A stretch of DNA of 64,000 bases, taken from assembly GCA_024449915.1 (NCBI GenBank), contig JAMZAV010001289.1, positions 186,001-250,000 of the forward strand. The letters are read 5' to 3'. This DNA is from Sweltsa coloradensis. Lineage: Eukaryota; Arthropoda; Insecta; Plecoptera; Chloroperlidae. Below, one piece after another: positions 10,169 to 21,554 of this stretch. Positions within the stretch are counted from its first letter, which is position 1. Every line of letters begins with the position of its first letter. Position numbers and translations under genes: made by a program. The notes under the pieces were generated by a model. It was given only the letters and a program-made list of their open reading frames with translations. It did no database searches and had not been told where the DNA came from.

Positions 10169-12095
10169 ACTTCATGCGGATACTTGGTACACGTCCCGCA
10201 GGAAGTTACCCTCACAACACATACATATATAAGTGCAGCTCGCAGGCTAACACAAAAGTACACACATGTTTTTTTTGAAATCCGACCTTAAAACTCTCAA
10301 AATACGCAGGCACCTAAGTGTGCGTACATTCATAAGGTGGGGTTGTCCTTGGCCATATTACGTTAACATAAATAAAACACAAACTGTTGGCTTATTCCGG
10401 ACCCCTAAAATCCTACCTAACGTTACGTTACTGACCCTTGTGGTCGCAAGTACAAATTAACACAAATAAAACAAGTTCCCAGGCAAGGAAGTACCCCCCT
10501 GAAACCATGATGCAAAAACTTGACAAGTTATTGCCACTTGTTCTCAGAACGAGAACACAACGGTTCCGCTCTAACCACCCTTACACTACGCCACTGTAGT
10601 TGCAAGGTGCGCGTGACCCGCTCAACGGCTCCTCGGCCGCGGCCACTCCACTGCGATGCGCTCCACCAGCGCCGGGCTGTCACCCGCTCACTTGTCATCA
10701 CCACCTAGCTGCCACACCCACTGACAGCTGACGTCGCTCGCGTACGTACGGCGGACTACCCGATGACAACAGGATAGTGGTGCGGTCTACATCCACTACC
10801 TGCCCCAAACCAAAACTCTCTGGACCCGATGTCCTGACTACGCTTAGTAGCCAAACTGCATATCTCGCATCGATAGCAATTACTCTAACCTGATTCGGTT
10901 ACGCGCCTACGCGCTGCCTACACAAAGTAGACCCTAGTCCGTAGACTAACTGACACAACTCCCTTGACCTACTACGGTCTCTACGCCACGGAGGCTAAAA
11001 ATTACAATGACGCATAAGTGCGGTCTCCCGACTTTTAAAACTAAGTACACGCCCGTGCCACGAAGACAAACAAAAGAAAGAAAGACGGCGAATCAAAAAC
11101 AATTTACAAAACCAAAGTCCCGTACGTCCCGTGACGTTACAAAGTCAAAGACTAGGCTCGCAAAGAAACTACACCGAAGTGTTCCGCCCGCCTACTTCTC
11201 ACACTACACTGAGTGGGCGTGCCACTCATGACGACAAAGTCACTGCGCGTATCGCAACAAATCACAACAAGGTTGACTCACTGGCCTGGGCCTGGACTCG
11301 AATTTAACTATGAAATTCTAAACTCTACGGGTAACTTAACTGACTGACAGATGCGCAAACTTGCGACGAAAAACTCGAAACTGCACTGCAAACGCGTGTG
11401 GTGTGCCCACAAGAACCAAGGACCTCTACGTACCATCTCACAAGCCACGGAGGCTACAAAAACATCGGGGAACCCTAGGCTCAGTGATCAGAGGCTATCC
11501 TGATTCTATCGCAGTGATACCAGTCGACTCAGATCGCTGTATTGTCACAGGTACGTCCTTCTAGGTGCGACTCAGTCTAGCTACCACAGGTACGTCCTGG
11601 CTCACGACACACGAGATCTCAAAAGATGCATGATCCTGGCGAGGTGAACAACGATGTAGCGTAGGGTATGTAACCACAGTTACTGGTTCATTATCGTGGT
11701 ACCTTCTGTACAGACGATAATATAAGGCGTTGCTTAGGCAAAGTTTCAAGTCATTAGTTCCCTGAGTTTGTTGTGGAGTCGTGAGTCTATTTCTACCCTT
11801 GCTGCTTCCAATTGTGCTGTCCTGCTGACAGTCAAGGTCGATGACCTGCGCGTAACTAGCGTCGCCTTGAACGGAAACCCCCGTCCAGCTGTGGTCGCTG
11901 CAGACACACGTGCGCGCTCCGTTGACACTTCTCCACTTACCGGCTCGTCTAGCGCGGCACTCTCTCGGTGGGCCGACTTGACAGTTGCTCTCGCCGTGGT
12001 TGCCGCATTGGCTCGCGCTGCGGTACTGGGTTCGATTCACTCCAGACCTCGCGTCTTATTTACACCACACTGTAGTCCAATATACACCCCCGCTC
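10169..12095 (-). other. retrotransposon interior downstream of integrase, no convincing gene
   Basis: About 1.9 kb between integrase and the 3' LTR. The longest minus-strand frame here (12040-11561) lacks recognisable motifs. This is where an env-like gene would sit in some Gypsy elements, but none is visible. Confidence 0.5.
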
Positions 12096-12566
12096 TTACT
12101 CTTTCTTCTCCTCGGACTTGTACAACTTAAGATTACTAATATTGTACACTCCTTTTACTACACCTAGCTCGTCGGACAGCTCGTACGCGTTCGTCCCTGC
12201 GATTGCGCTGACCGAGTATGGTCCACTAAACAATAGGAACATCTTCCTCGCCTCCTTATTAGCAAGATTAGACACGTTGAGTTCTTTCAACAGGACCAGG
12301 TCGCCTACATTCAAGGTGGTGTTCGTCGTGTGTTTACCCGCATGGAGCTTCTTTCTCCTTTCTCCCTGCTTGTCTAGACGGGCTTTAACTAGCATTTCAC
12401 GCATCTCGGCAGTGATTTCGCTCGGCTCCGTCCCAGGATACTTAAACAGTTTTGACACACCCCTCTCCGGTAACTTATCATAGTAAAGTTCGTACGGCGT
12501 TACACCGTGCTCTCGTGCACGGTCGTGTTTAAACATAACTCGATCTGGGGAACATATTTCACCCAA
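12096..12566 (-). CDS. integrase C-terminal part, separated by a frameshift
   Basis: The 156-residue frame continues the integrase: HGVTPYELYYDKLPERG follows directly from the NTTVHEST end of the upstream frame but in another phase. A GDLVLLKELN strand and an SGPYSVSAI segment near the C-terminus match the small beta-barrel region of Gypsy integrases. The break near 12510 looks like a single-base indel, so this copy cannot make full integrase. The frame ends in a lysine/glutamate-rich tail. Confidence 0.82.
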   Translation of the reverse strand: MGEICSPDRVMFKHDRAREHGVTPYELYYDKLPERGVSKLFKYPGTEPSEITAEMREMLVKARLDKQGERRKKLHAGKHTTNTTLNVGDLVLLKELNVSNLANKEARKMFLLFSGPYSVSAIAGTNAYELSDELGVVKGVYNISNLKLYKSEEKKE

Positions 12567-13309
12567 CTAGCGTGTCTCTGATTGCAGTAGGCTCTCAGAA
12601 AGCGCCCGATCTCCCTCATTATCCGTTCACTAGGATTCGACTGCGGATGGCGTATGGACGAATGGTACGCACGTATGTTGTGAGCCTCTAGGGTCTCGTA
12701 CCAGATACGCGACGTATACTGAGTACCATGATCGCTCAGCATACCCTCCGGGGTCAAAACGTTAGCAACGTAATGCTCTAGCTTTTTAACACAAGCTTTC
12801 GCCGTGGCGGTACGCAAAACGTACAGTGCGACGTACTTTGTAAACACGTCGACGAAGACAAGTATGTACCTAGCAGCGCCCTGTCCTTTAGGTAAGGGAC
12901 CAAAGAGATCTGTAGCTGTGAGTACTCCGCTCTTCTGGGGGACGATGGGTTGGTACGCGCCGTGTAACGCACAGTTGCTGTGTTTACTCTTCTGACAGAG
13001 GTCGCAGGTCGGAAGCAACTTGCGTACGGTCCTCGCCATACCTTTCCAATAAAACCCTTCTTGAATCGCCGCCAAACATTTGGTCGAACCAAAATGCCCC
13101 AACTCTCGGTGGTACGCCCACACTATCTCCTTCTCCATACTCGCTGGTACGCATACTTTCCAAGTGGTGTCACGGTCCACGCGTTGCGGACGGTGATACA
13201 ATATTTTGTCGTACACCCTGTAGTTCGCGCTCCATCGTGCTGCGTCGCAGCCCCCTAGTTCGGTAATTATCTTCCCGAAATACTCGTCTTCACTCTGATG
13301 AACCGACAT
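12500..13309 (-). CDS. retrotransposon integrase (zinc-binding and catalytic core)
   Basis: The 269-residue frame has an HHCC zinc-binding module (YHRELGH about residues 67-73, CDLCQKS about 102-108). A D,D-35-E core follows: D in ATDLFGPLP near residue 133, D in LSDHGTQYTS near 194 and E in NPSERIMREIG near 230. Integrase inserts the cDNA into host DNA. All catalytic residues are present, but the frame ends shortly after the core because of the shift into the next frame. No RT/RNase H sequence precedes it, so the upstream part of Pol is missing. Confidence 0.9.
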   Translation of the reverse strand: MSVHQSEDEYFGKIITELGGCDAARWSANYRVYDKILYHRPQRVDRDTTWKVCVPASMEKEIVWAYHRELGHFGSTKCLAAIQEGFYWKGMARTVRKLLPTCDLCQKSKHSNCALHGAYQPIVPQKSGVLTATDLFGPLPKGQGAARYILVFVDVFTKYVALYVLRTATAKACVKKLEHYVANVLTPEGMLSDHGTQYTSRIWYETLEAHNIRAYHSSIRHPQSNPSERIMREIGRFLRAYCNQRHASWVKYVPQIELCLNTTVHESTV

Positions 13310-13313
13310 GCGC

Positions 13314-13559
13314 CTACATCTCGCTCTCGGCTAGGCATGGCCTACTCTGCGCCAGCCGGCTCTCCTCACGCTCTTGGCTGCGCCGTGCCGATGCGCGTAC
13401 GATCGTCTCCTCGAACGGGGCCTCGCTCCACGTGACTAGCTCTGCCTCGCACGTGGTCAGGCTGCGCGCGCTGCACGCCGCCACGTCCGCTAGTACGCTG
13501 CCCGTGGCTGCTCCTGTTCGAGCCTCGGTACCGGCGATAAGCTCACATTGAGCCTTCAA
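13314..13559 (-). pseudogene. short unassigned frame between Gag and integrase
   Basis: An 81-codon frame rich in Ala, Glu, Arg and Ser, ending five bases before the integrase start. It has no RT, protease or RNase H signature. It may be residual Pol sequence left after a deletion, or non-coding. Confidence 0.3.
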
Positions 13560-13934
13560 AACAACTTATACAATCTACAAAAGGTCTCGGGGATCGGACA
13601 CACAAATAAAACTATACAATGACTACTCCGCGATCTTGGTGAGCTCCCTGGCGTTCTTAACCACAGACCCGGGTTCTGCCCCCTAGCACTCCTCGGCTAA
13701 CAGGTGGGTAGTTGTACCTGGCGGCTCCTGCCCCCTGACTTTTTCATGCGCTTCTTAGACGCCGCGTCGTGTTTCAGTACTACACTTTTCATTTCACTTT
13801 TATTTGTGCCATGAAAATGCTTTCATTTTCCATGTTCACCCGGGCCTGGATGCCCCCTCCACTTCCTGGTGTCTTTGTCTCTCCGACCATACACTGGACG
13901 TGTTTACCTACAAACAACCACGTTATCGACCAAC

Positions 13935-14966
13935 CTATGGTGGTGTCCGAGTCCTCCTGTGCCGACTCGACCCTGGCTTGTGGTCTAAGCATAGACATTT
14001 CACAACGTTTATGTGCGAGCTCGCTACACGTCTCTCGGTCGGGTACCAGCCAGTCCAAGTACTCTCCTTTATCCGGCGCATTCCGTGCCCAAACGTCTCG
14101 ATACGCCTTGCTTTGATAAGTACTTCTTGGATATTCTTATCAATCCATTGGTAATTGACTCTCTTATCAGTCAACCCTTCCGTTTTCTCTACAGGGTCCG
14201 TCTTATCTACGGAATCTGTTTCTCCTAGAGCTACGCTCTGGCGTTCCTGCTGACTGAGCGCGTCCAACTCCTCGGCGCAAGACGTCGCGACGCGGCCCTC
14301 GGGCTCCTCGCTCAAGTTGGCGCTAGCGGTAGTGCTCAGCTGATCTGTCGGCTCTCTTGCACTCCTCTCTCTCTCGCTCTCAGCGGTCTCGCTGCGCAAG
14401 GTTGCCAGCTCCTCTGTCTGCTGCACATTCCAATCATCCCTAGCGATGTCTGTTTGGGCGGCTATTTCCTCCTCTGTCTGCCCCCTACGCTCTTCGCTGG
14501 CCTTCACTATCCGTACTCTCCAAGCCAGTTCCTCTTCGCGTCTCAGCTGATTCTCAGCTCGCGCTGCCTCGAGGTCTCGGATTCGAGTCTCTTCCCATGC
14601 TTTTTCGGCTTGCTCGTATCTCGCATCCCACCTGTCCATGACCCTGAAGAACATGCGTTCGACTACCGTTGTGACTCTCTCTTCCACTAGCTCCGCATTT
14701 TTATTTAACGCTTCTACCAGTTCTTGTTTGCTTACATAGGCATTATCTTCAGATGAGATGGACGGAGTAATTTCCCTATCTAGGCTACTGCTGCCTAGGG
14801 TGGTCGCCTCGCCTTGGGTCTCGTTACCCGACTCGATGCTGGCCGTGAACGAACATTCCCGAATCACTTCGTGTACCCCCTCGTCCGTTACTCGCACATA
14901 CTCCACGCCTGGCTCCACGATTGCCTTAGGCACTGCTGCGCTTCTCCTGGTTTCCCTTCCCGCCAT
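13935..14966 (-). CDS. coiled-coil Gag-like protein
   Basis: The 343-residue frame is the first after the 5' LTR and primer site, the position of Gag. It is highly charged and helical. Residues about 78-230 are a Glu/Arg/Ala-rich coiled-coil region (VEALNKNAELVEERVTTVVE, DLEAARAENQLRREEELAW). A basic C-terminal stretch contains CLCLDHKPGSSRHRRT. I see no CCHC zinc knuckle, so the Gag assignment rests on position and composition. It is uninterrupted, unlike the integrase. Confidence 0.6.
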   Translation of the reverse strand: MAGRETRRSAAVPKAIVEPGVEYVRVTDEGVHEVIRECSFTASIESGNETQGEATTLGSSSLDREITPSISSEDNAYVSKQELVEALNKNAELVEERVTTVVERMFFRVMDRWDARYEQAEKAWEETRIRDLEAARAENQLRREEELAWRVRIVKASEERRGQTEEEIAAQTDIARDDWNVQQTEELATLRSETAESERERSAREPTDQLSTTASANLSEEPEGRVATSCAEELDALSQQERQSVALGETDSVDKTDPVEKTEGLTDKRVNYQWIDKNIQEVLIKARRIETFGHGMRRIKESTWTGWYPTERRVASSHINVVKCLCLDHKPGSSRHRRTRTPP

Positions 14967-15120
14967 CTTGTCCGGTTGACAAGGTTCCTACTTTGCACCT
15001 GCGTGCTGCACTTGGCAAGCCCCGTGGCTACCAATCCGTGACGATTGACCTCGTTGTCCTACAACACTTCCCCAACACAAAACTACTAATCTCGAGTTGA
15101 CCGTGATGATTACTTCGTGT

Positions 15121-15137
15121 CCCACGTTGTCGCGCCA
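15121..15137 (-). other. primer binding site, tRNA-Lys-like
   Basis: On the element's strand, TGGCGCGACAACGTGGG begins one base (G) after the 5' LTR. It resembles the tRNA-Lys complement TGGCGCCCAACGTGGGGC with differences near position 7. A better match to that complement lies inside the LTR at 15168-15185. Confidence 0.7.
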
Positions 15138-15138
15138 C

Positions 15139-17166
15139 TGAAACGTAACGGACGTAAAGACTAAAAAGCCCCACGTTGGGCGCCACTGAAACGAAAGACC
15201 CCACGTTCTAAGTTACCGGAAGGAAAGGTCCTAAGTACAGGCTCTACTGATACCCTACTGTAGCCCTAACCCTCGCAATTTCACTCGATTAGTGATTTAT
15301 GTACCTATAGTTCGGAACAGACCGTACCTGTATCCTAACCTTCGAAGTATCGATCGGATTATTGATAATTATGCAAGCATAGACCCTCTCGGGGTTAGGC
15401 CTATGTTGCTCCACGGCTACGGCTATGCAAATTAACCTAAGATAAGCACTCCTAACTAACTCAGGGGGAGGCCCTCTCATACGTCGGGAAAACCCAAATA
15501 AATACAGTAGCCTAGCAAAACATGGTGGACATAAGTGGTGATGACAGTGAACTGGTGACCTGTTGAGCACGATTCCCCGTTTAGGAATGTACCCAACCTT
15601 ACCCAGTGCGCTAGTGGTGAGCCTCGCCGCTGGAGTCTCGCGTCCTCGGAACAGCTGGGTGGTCCACACGTTCTTAAAGTTACCACTATGACTAAACAAA
15701 AAGCTTATGCGTCAGCAATATGTGACGAGCTGAAGGCCGTGCATTAATTGAAATGTTGAGGTTGTGAAATGACTTGGGATTGAAGGTCGTTAGCATGCCC
15801 CTAATGAATTGAAAGTGATTAATTCGGATATCAAAAGGTTGTTTAATGATTCTAAGTTATGCAAACAAATGAATGAAAAGATGCAATTAGTGTGAAAGCT
15901 TGGATCCAAAGCAAAGATTTGAATATTAAATTACCGTGAACACATTACATAAATTGATACAATAAGTCTTACTCTAAATCAACCAAAGTTAGTAGTCAAC
16001 GTTATCTTGAGTTACGATACTGTAGTGAAGTGGGGTGGGACGTAGCCCTCTACTTGGCACGTTCGATGGTGGTTTATCGCGCAGTAGGCGCCTCGACCCT
16101 CAGGGCGAATTCCGCAGTGGCGGATTGACCTGCTTCCCATCTTGGCGTCCTGGTGGACCTCGAAGTGTAAATGTAGAAATGTACTTACTCAGTATGTAGA
16201 CAGGGTAGGCAAGATATATTCAAGTTGAAATTGTTACTAATTAAATGATGATTTGGTTGATTAGATGCCTAGCCACGACTGGACCACGTGGTGTACAAAA
16301 TTATAGTTCGCCGTGTAAAATGCCTCAACTCAGGGATATTCATTTAGTTGCATAAGATTGCCACTCCCGGACTAATGAAAACTGTGAACTTTTAAATAGA
16401 ATGTCCATTGTCTAGCTGGTGTCGTCGACTGCCCGGTGGCGTCGGTCGTATGATAGCTACCACATACTGGTGGGCGGCTTAAAACACTCCCGATTTACCG
16501 AAATGGTGTTAAATGTGTTGAAACTAAATCAAAACCGCAAAACTAGCACTTGAAACACGCTCTCTTATACGTGGAGAGGCGTGTGGTTCCATTGCCCTAA
16601 AATGCCTGCTTCGCCTGCTTGATAGGCCGCACTCGGAAGATTCTTTGGAAACGACTTGCTCGTCTGAAGGCTTGAATCTCAGTGGACGATGCACTCCGTG
16701 CTCTTCGTCTCAAAAACGCCCTGCTCTGCTGGCCTAGGTGATGACGTAGACCATTGTCACTGGCCACATCCACCCCGTTCCGCTCGCTGATTGGTCGACT
16801 ACTGGTGAAACCAACTATTTCACTCGGCCGATCCAGGCTGCTAGCCCGCATACCGATTGAAGCCTACCTCGTTTTGCACAGATTTAGACGCACAAAATTC
16901 ACCCCGTTGGTACAGCAAATAACATTGCTGACCATTAGCCACTTTTAGACTTATCGCACAAGCCTAGGCTATTCCCATATGACCTCAGCCATAACCACTA
17001 ACTTTCCTATTAGGACAAGCTTAATTTACATAGACATGTAAATTATGCAAAAATTATGTAGAACTTGAAAATTATTGATTATGTAAATTTGAAAAATATG
17101 TAACTTTTAGGTTTCAAAAATTGAAAAATAGGGACCAACATGGCCGTCCAGGGCTGTACAGTTACA
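15139..17166 (-). repeat. 5' LTR (right copy) of the LTR retrotransposon
   Basis: The partner of 8132-10157, ending at GTTACA followed by the ACGC duplication. Its element-3' edge carries a tandem duplication: TGAAACG occurs at 15139 and again at 15187, each next to a tRNA-Lys-type primer sequence. Confidence 0.93.
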
Positions 17167-17689
17167 ACGCAGTAGGCCTAGCCTACAATGCAAACATAGG
17201 CCTAGGCCTAGCTCTCTTTCTCATGTGGGAAAACCTCTCACTACTATGCCCGCGCTGAAGCTCACGACGCAAGATAAGTCTGGGAAAGAAATAAGATAAG
17301 CCCAGGAATAACAATTCAATGCGTCGTGATTACGAATTTCGTGAATCGGTTGAAACATGATTGCATCTAGTTCCACAACGACCATCTTTGAACAGCTGTG
17401 TGTGAGATGGCTGGATCGTATGCGCACGCGCAGGCGCGCGACGCACACTGACCTCTATATGCTCAGTGGGTGGCACTGACGCTTACCGGCGATGCGCCCG
17501 CACACTGACCACTGAACTCTATACGCTCAGTACACTGATGCACACTGCTCGAAAGTCGAGATATATCGCCGATCTATCTTCTTTGCACTCACTCGTAAGG
17601 CATGCCTACAAATGTATGCGAGTACATTTAAAAAAGTGCGGCGCGGCGTCTGTAATTATTTTTATGTTTTATTTACGTATTTAAAACTT

Positions 17690-17720
<31 letters not shown>

Positions 17721-17780
17721 GGCGGCTTGGTTAGCACGGAACATTGGATAAGAGGAGATCGGATAAGAGAGATCTTACTG
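17167..17780 (-). mobile_element. pogo-like non-autonomous element, second half
   Basis: It continues the element broken at 8131 and is the reverse complement of 29770-30425. It ends with GATCTTACTG followed by TA at 17781, matching the terminal repeat and TA target of pogo/Tigger elements. It includes a long T tract (about 17691-17720). Confidence 0.88.
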
Positions 17781-20332
17781 TATGTGGAACTTTCAATATT
17801 TTCGGAACTTTAAATCATATTTTTCTAACAAGTATTCAAGCCAGTGTGAATCTGCATCTAGGCATGCAAAGGCCAACCTTAGGGTTGAAAGTGTGGAATG
17901 TGAAGTTGTGGAGCCGAGGCTCATGTTTTTGGTTTCGGGTTTACCGGAGTGGCCTAGAAGTGACGTCACCCCATGCTAAATTCGGAACGTCCTGGAAAAG
18001 TGCATTGGCTTCAGTTTTCGACGGCAGCGAGCAAGGGTTGAGGAATGCGGCAAGCGTAAATGGCAACGTCGGTGACAAAATCCAACGGAAATGTGAATTT
18101 TGTTGAATTTGCAGTCGACGAATCGCGAGCCTAGGGTGACCCGCGGAGTTTTGAACCAGGAAGACTGACCAATGGCAGTGTCCATAGAGACACACGTGAC
18201 CGGATGGCGAGGGCGAGAAGAAGCCCCGAACGAGTGCGAGGCAGCAAGAAGCATCCACCTCTACCACAGTGGGTCACGCTTTGGAACCGGACGGTTGAGT
18301 CCGAGGTGCACGTGGAGTGCCAGCGTTGGAACCCACCCTGCGAGAGCCATCATGGTCGTGGAGCCTCCGTCTATTACGGAGTGGCCGACTAGGCTTAGGG
18401 AGTTGGTCTTATTTTAACAATATTTTACTAATTGAAACTTATTCTGAAGAATACGGCGCGTTTTTGGTGACCCCTATGTAAAGGGTAGCCGCCAACAGTA
18501 CGTCTGATAATGACGACCCGGCGAGTACACGGTAGGGATGACATCGGGTACTCGGGTACCCGACTCCTACCCGACTCCTATCGGAGTCGACTCCATTTTC
18601 AAGGAGTCGACCCCCCAAAAAAAAAAAAAAAAAAATTTTTTTTTTTTTTTTTTTTTTTAAAATTTTTTAAAATGATAATTAATGAGATTGCACTTTTTTG
18701 TCTCGTTAGTCGTTATCTTATCTCAAACTTAAACATAAAACATCAGGGGAGTCCCGGGGCCGGGGCCCCAAAGACAAGAAACTACGGGTGGAGTTAGTTT
18801 TTGGGGGTTTTTTAGGGGCACAAAACTTTAAAAGTAACTGCCCATCGATGTGGGGGGGGGGGGGAAGGGCCCGGGACAGCGTTGTGCAACTAAGTTTGGG
18901 CTAAAAATAACTTTTGCAAAAAAAATCAAAAAAAAAAAAAAAAAAAATTTTTTTTTTTTTTTGATTGCGGATGGGGGATTGACTCCTCCGGATCACTCCA
19001 ATATTTACTACCCATGCTCACTAGTACCGGAAAAAATTTCTAAACTACTACGAGTTGCGGGGAAGCATGACTCATACAATTTCAGTTCCTGTTTTCGGAC
19101 TGGTTTTTGCGGTGTCGGTGGGTGCAAGTGTTAGTCCATAAAGTACAAGACCAGTGGTTATCAGTCCCACGATGCTAGATCAAGGGCATCTCTCCCCTAC
19201 GGAACATCTGGGGCTGTGGTAAGCGAAACTAAACTTCGGGGCGAGTAGCTAGGGCGCATAGGACACCAGCCCCCGGTCCGCCACTGGACGCCTTCCCCTA
19301 GGCTACCTGCGGCCGGAGAGCTCCCCGTTTGCACCCACTTTTTTTTCCCCCCCCTTTTCTTCCTCAAAAAACCAAAACAGGATAGGATTTTTGGGTGGGG
19401 ACGAAAGGACTGGTTGGTAGAGCGTTGGTTTTTCTTTTCTTGTATTTTTTTGTATTCCCTGTATCCATGTAGGTTTTTTGGGGTTGTCAAAAATTCGGAC
19501 CCGGGTTGCTAAATTCTTTTGAACGAACTTCATTGTTGTAATCAAAATTTCTTTTTTTGAGTCAGTAAAGTCCACTAAAAGCCACGTTTTTTCACTTAGT
19601 TGCAATTTTTTGTCCCCTTTTTTTCCTCAACTCATAGTGTTTTTTTTTTTTGCAAGGACCTTCATCCCCCCCATGCCGCATCACGGGTGGTTGACCTACT
19701 TTCAGCAGCAGTGCCGAGGCCCCAGAACGACGTGGAGCGGACCAGCGCGGGTGGGCTCCCACAGCGTGCCTGGAAAGACGGGTTCTCTACCCCCTGTGGG
19801 TAGTGTCTGGACCGGCGGGTTGCACTGTCAGTACCTCTGGGGTGTTGTTATTTTTGTGTTCTTTTTTTGTTTTTTTTTTCGTTTGCGTTTCTTTTTTTTT
19901 CCGGCCCTGTGTTGTCTATCTCTCCGCAGCTAGGAAGGGGGCAAGTTTGCGGTCAGGCATAGGGTTAGAACGGTGACCTTTCCCTGCAATACCTCCCCAA
20001 TTTTTTGAATTCCCAAAATTCGAATAAAAGTCCCCAACAGACTTTTAAGGGGCAAACGAGGCGGCGCGGGCCCGGGGGGTCTGGGGGCGAGCCCCCCAAA
20101 AAAGTGGGGGGGGGGGGGGCTTGCCCCCCGGATTTTTTTTTTACAACTTGGTGCAAATTTGGTGCGTTTTTAGTGAGTTTTTTGGGGGGCACTTTAATCT
20201 TCTTTTTTCTCGGGGATGTTCATGGAGGGGGTAAGGGGGGGCGGGCCCCTGAGGGGGAGGGGGTTTCACATACCAAGGAAGGCAAAAAAAGTAAATTCAA
20301 ACCCCGCGCCATTTTAAATTTTAAAATAAAGA

Positions 20333-20374
<42 letters not shown>

Positions 20375-20732
20375 AATTTTTGAAAATTGAAAAATTCTAA
20401 AATTGAAGGGCAATCGTAAAACGAAAAAGACTACCGTTTTTTTGTAAATTTTAGAATAAATTCGTAAAACTTGGCAGGTAGCTGCACCCAAATCCCACCA
20501 AAAGGGCTCTATCTAGTGAGTCCGAGTGAATCACACTTGGCGCTGGTCGGGTTGTTTTTGGGCAAATAGTGTTGGGAAAGGGTTGCGCCCTGACTGGGAG
20601 ACACGATTGCCACGACCGAGACGTACGGGTTGGACGTTGGGCTACGTGGGTTGTGAATACGGCCCCCACACATAAAAAAGTTTACCAAAACTAGTAATTA
20701 TAACTTAAACCCAAATGGAACAAATGTTTTAC
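17781..20732. other. low-complexity, error-like intronic tract
   Basis: No gene is supported. The tract is dominated by adjoining A and T runs (18616-18659, 18919-18962, 20333-20370), G and C runs (18850, 20100-20120) and local G/C-rich patches unlike the neighbouring introns. Its character fits either poorly polished read sequence or heavily decayed DNA. Confidence 0.5.
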
Positions 20733-20855
20733 TCCATTATCCAAATCCTGGCCCAGGTCGGCGGTTTGATGAGAAGATATTCCCTCTAAAAACAGCGAAC
20801 CTATGCAATTTTTTCAGAGGGAGGAGTCACGACGGGGGCTACTTGCCGTCCTTGC
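20733..20855 (-). pseudogene. chitinase exon 12, broken reading frame (QGGGKYLPSD exon of GH18 domain c)
   Basis: This segment aligns with exon 3 (53631-53498) along its length: CAAGGA-CGGCAAGTA, TTCGCTGTT, ATCAAACC and GATAAT anchor it in the right order. It sits in the expected place between exon 11 (WAWY-AG) and exon 13 (AG-TTC-TAC). A plausible acceptor (CCCAG) and donor (GTAAAA) remain, but the exon is 123 bases instead of 134 and contains an in-frame TAG after the CAAG codon. It encodes the second strand/helix region of the GH18 barrel. It may be a decayed exon that silences the third domain, or a correct exon misread in a poor assembly patch. Confidence 0.75.
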
Positions 20856-21554
20856 CTGGGAACACAAAACAAACACGGATGTGAGCTCACGCCGCTGGAA
20901 CATGGAACAAAAGCGTGTCGACCAATCTCATTCCTGTTACTAGAAAATAGCAGCCTCAGGAGAGGACCAAAATTAAAACTTCTTAATTGCATTGACAAAG
21001 TGTAAATTTAAACATCTTCTTTTCATATGCCCAGATTTTTAAATGAAAAATATAGACAATAATAAAAACTAAAAAGCTGAGTACATAACATTGAAAGTTA
21101 TGGAAAACAATTTAGTTGATAATAAATAATAATAATTATCATCATAATCAGATGGCATCCTGCAATTGCATCAAATTTATTGTCTACGCAAACAAGGGAA
21201 ATGGAACATATCGAAGGGAGGTAAAAGTTTACAGCAATGTTTCAATTGGAGACGAGGCATGGCAAAACATCTCCATAGATTTGGTATATTTTAAGCGGAT
21301 GTATGTCGATTATGTAACGATGGAGTACCGTACAGACGGCACCTGCTTTTATGTGCTAGAATTAGATTAAAGGAAGCAATTGATGAAATGCCAGAGGGTA
21401 TGGACGGTAACAAAAAGGAGGCATGTCTCGACTGGGCGGCTAGACACATGATTGATAACATAATAATGTAAATGCAAGCATAGGAAAGCAGCAAACAATA
21501 AAATAGAAATCAAATGTAACTAATAATAAATGCAATTGGCAATATCTCACTCAC
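20856..21554. other. intron 11, nothing further recognised
   Basis: AT-rich sequence. A plus-strand frame of 84 codons at 21116-21370 begins in an AAT-type simple repeat and has no known motif; I do not call it a gene. Confidence 0.5.

Larger units (their letters stand above)
8132..17166 (-). mobile_element. Ty3/Gypsy-type LTR retrotransposon with about 2-kb LTRs, RT-deleted
   Basis: Two direct repeats of about 2.0 kb bound a 5-kb interior read on the minus strand. In transcription order the interior has a tRNA-Lys-like primer site, a coiled-coil Gag-like frame, an integrase, a long non-coding stretch and a purine tract at the 3' LTR. No protease, RT or RNase H is found between Gag and integrase, where only about 0.6 kb remains. 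The element is flanked by ACGC duplications. Long LTRs with Lys priming recall the Osvaldo/Ulysses group, but this is inference only. Confidence 0.93.

Noticed and set aside
13769..14228. Plus-strand frames of 115-116 codons over the Gag-like region
   Set aside because: They are shadows of the minus-strand coiled-coil frame and the adjacent non-coding region.
21116..21370. 84-codon plus-strand frame in intron 11
   Set aside because: It starts in an AAT simple repeat, has no known motif, and no splice or promoter evidence supports it.
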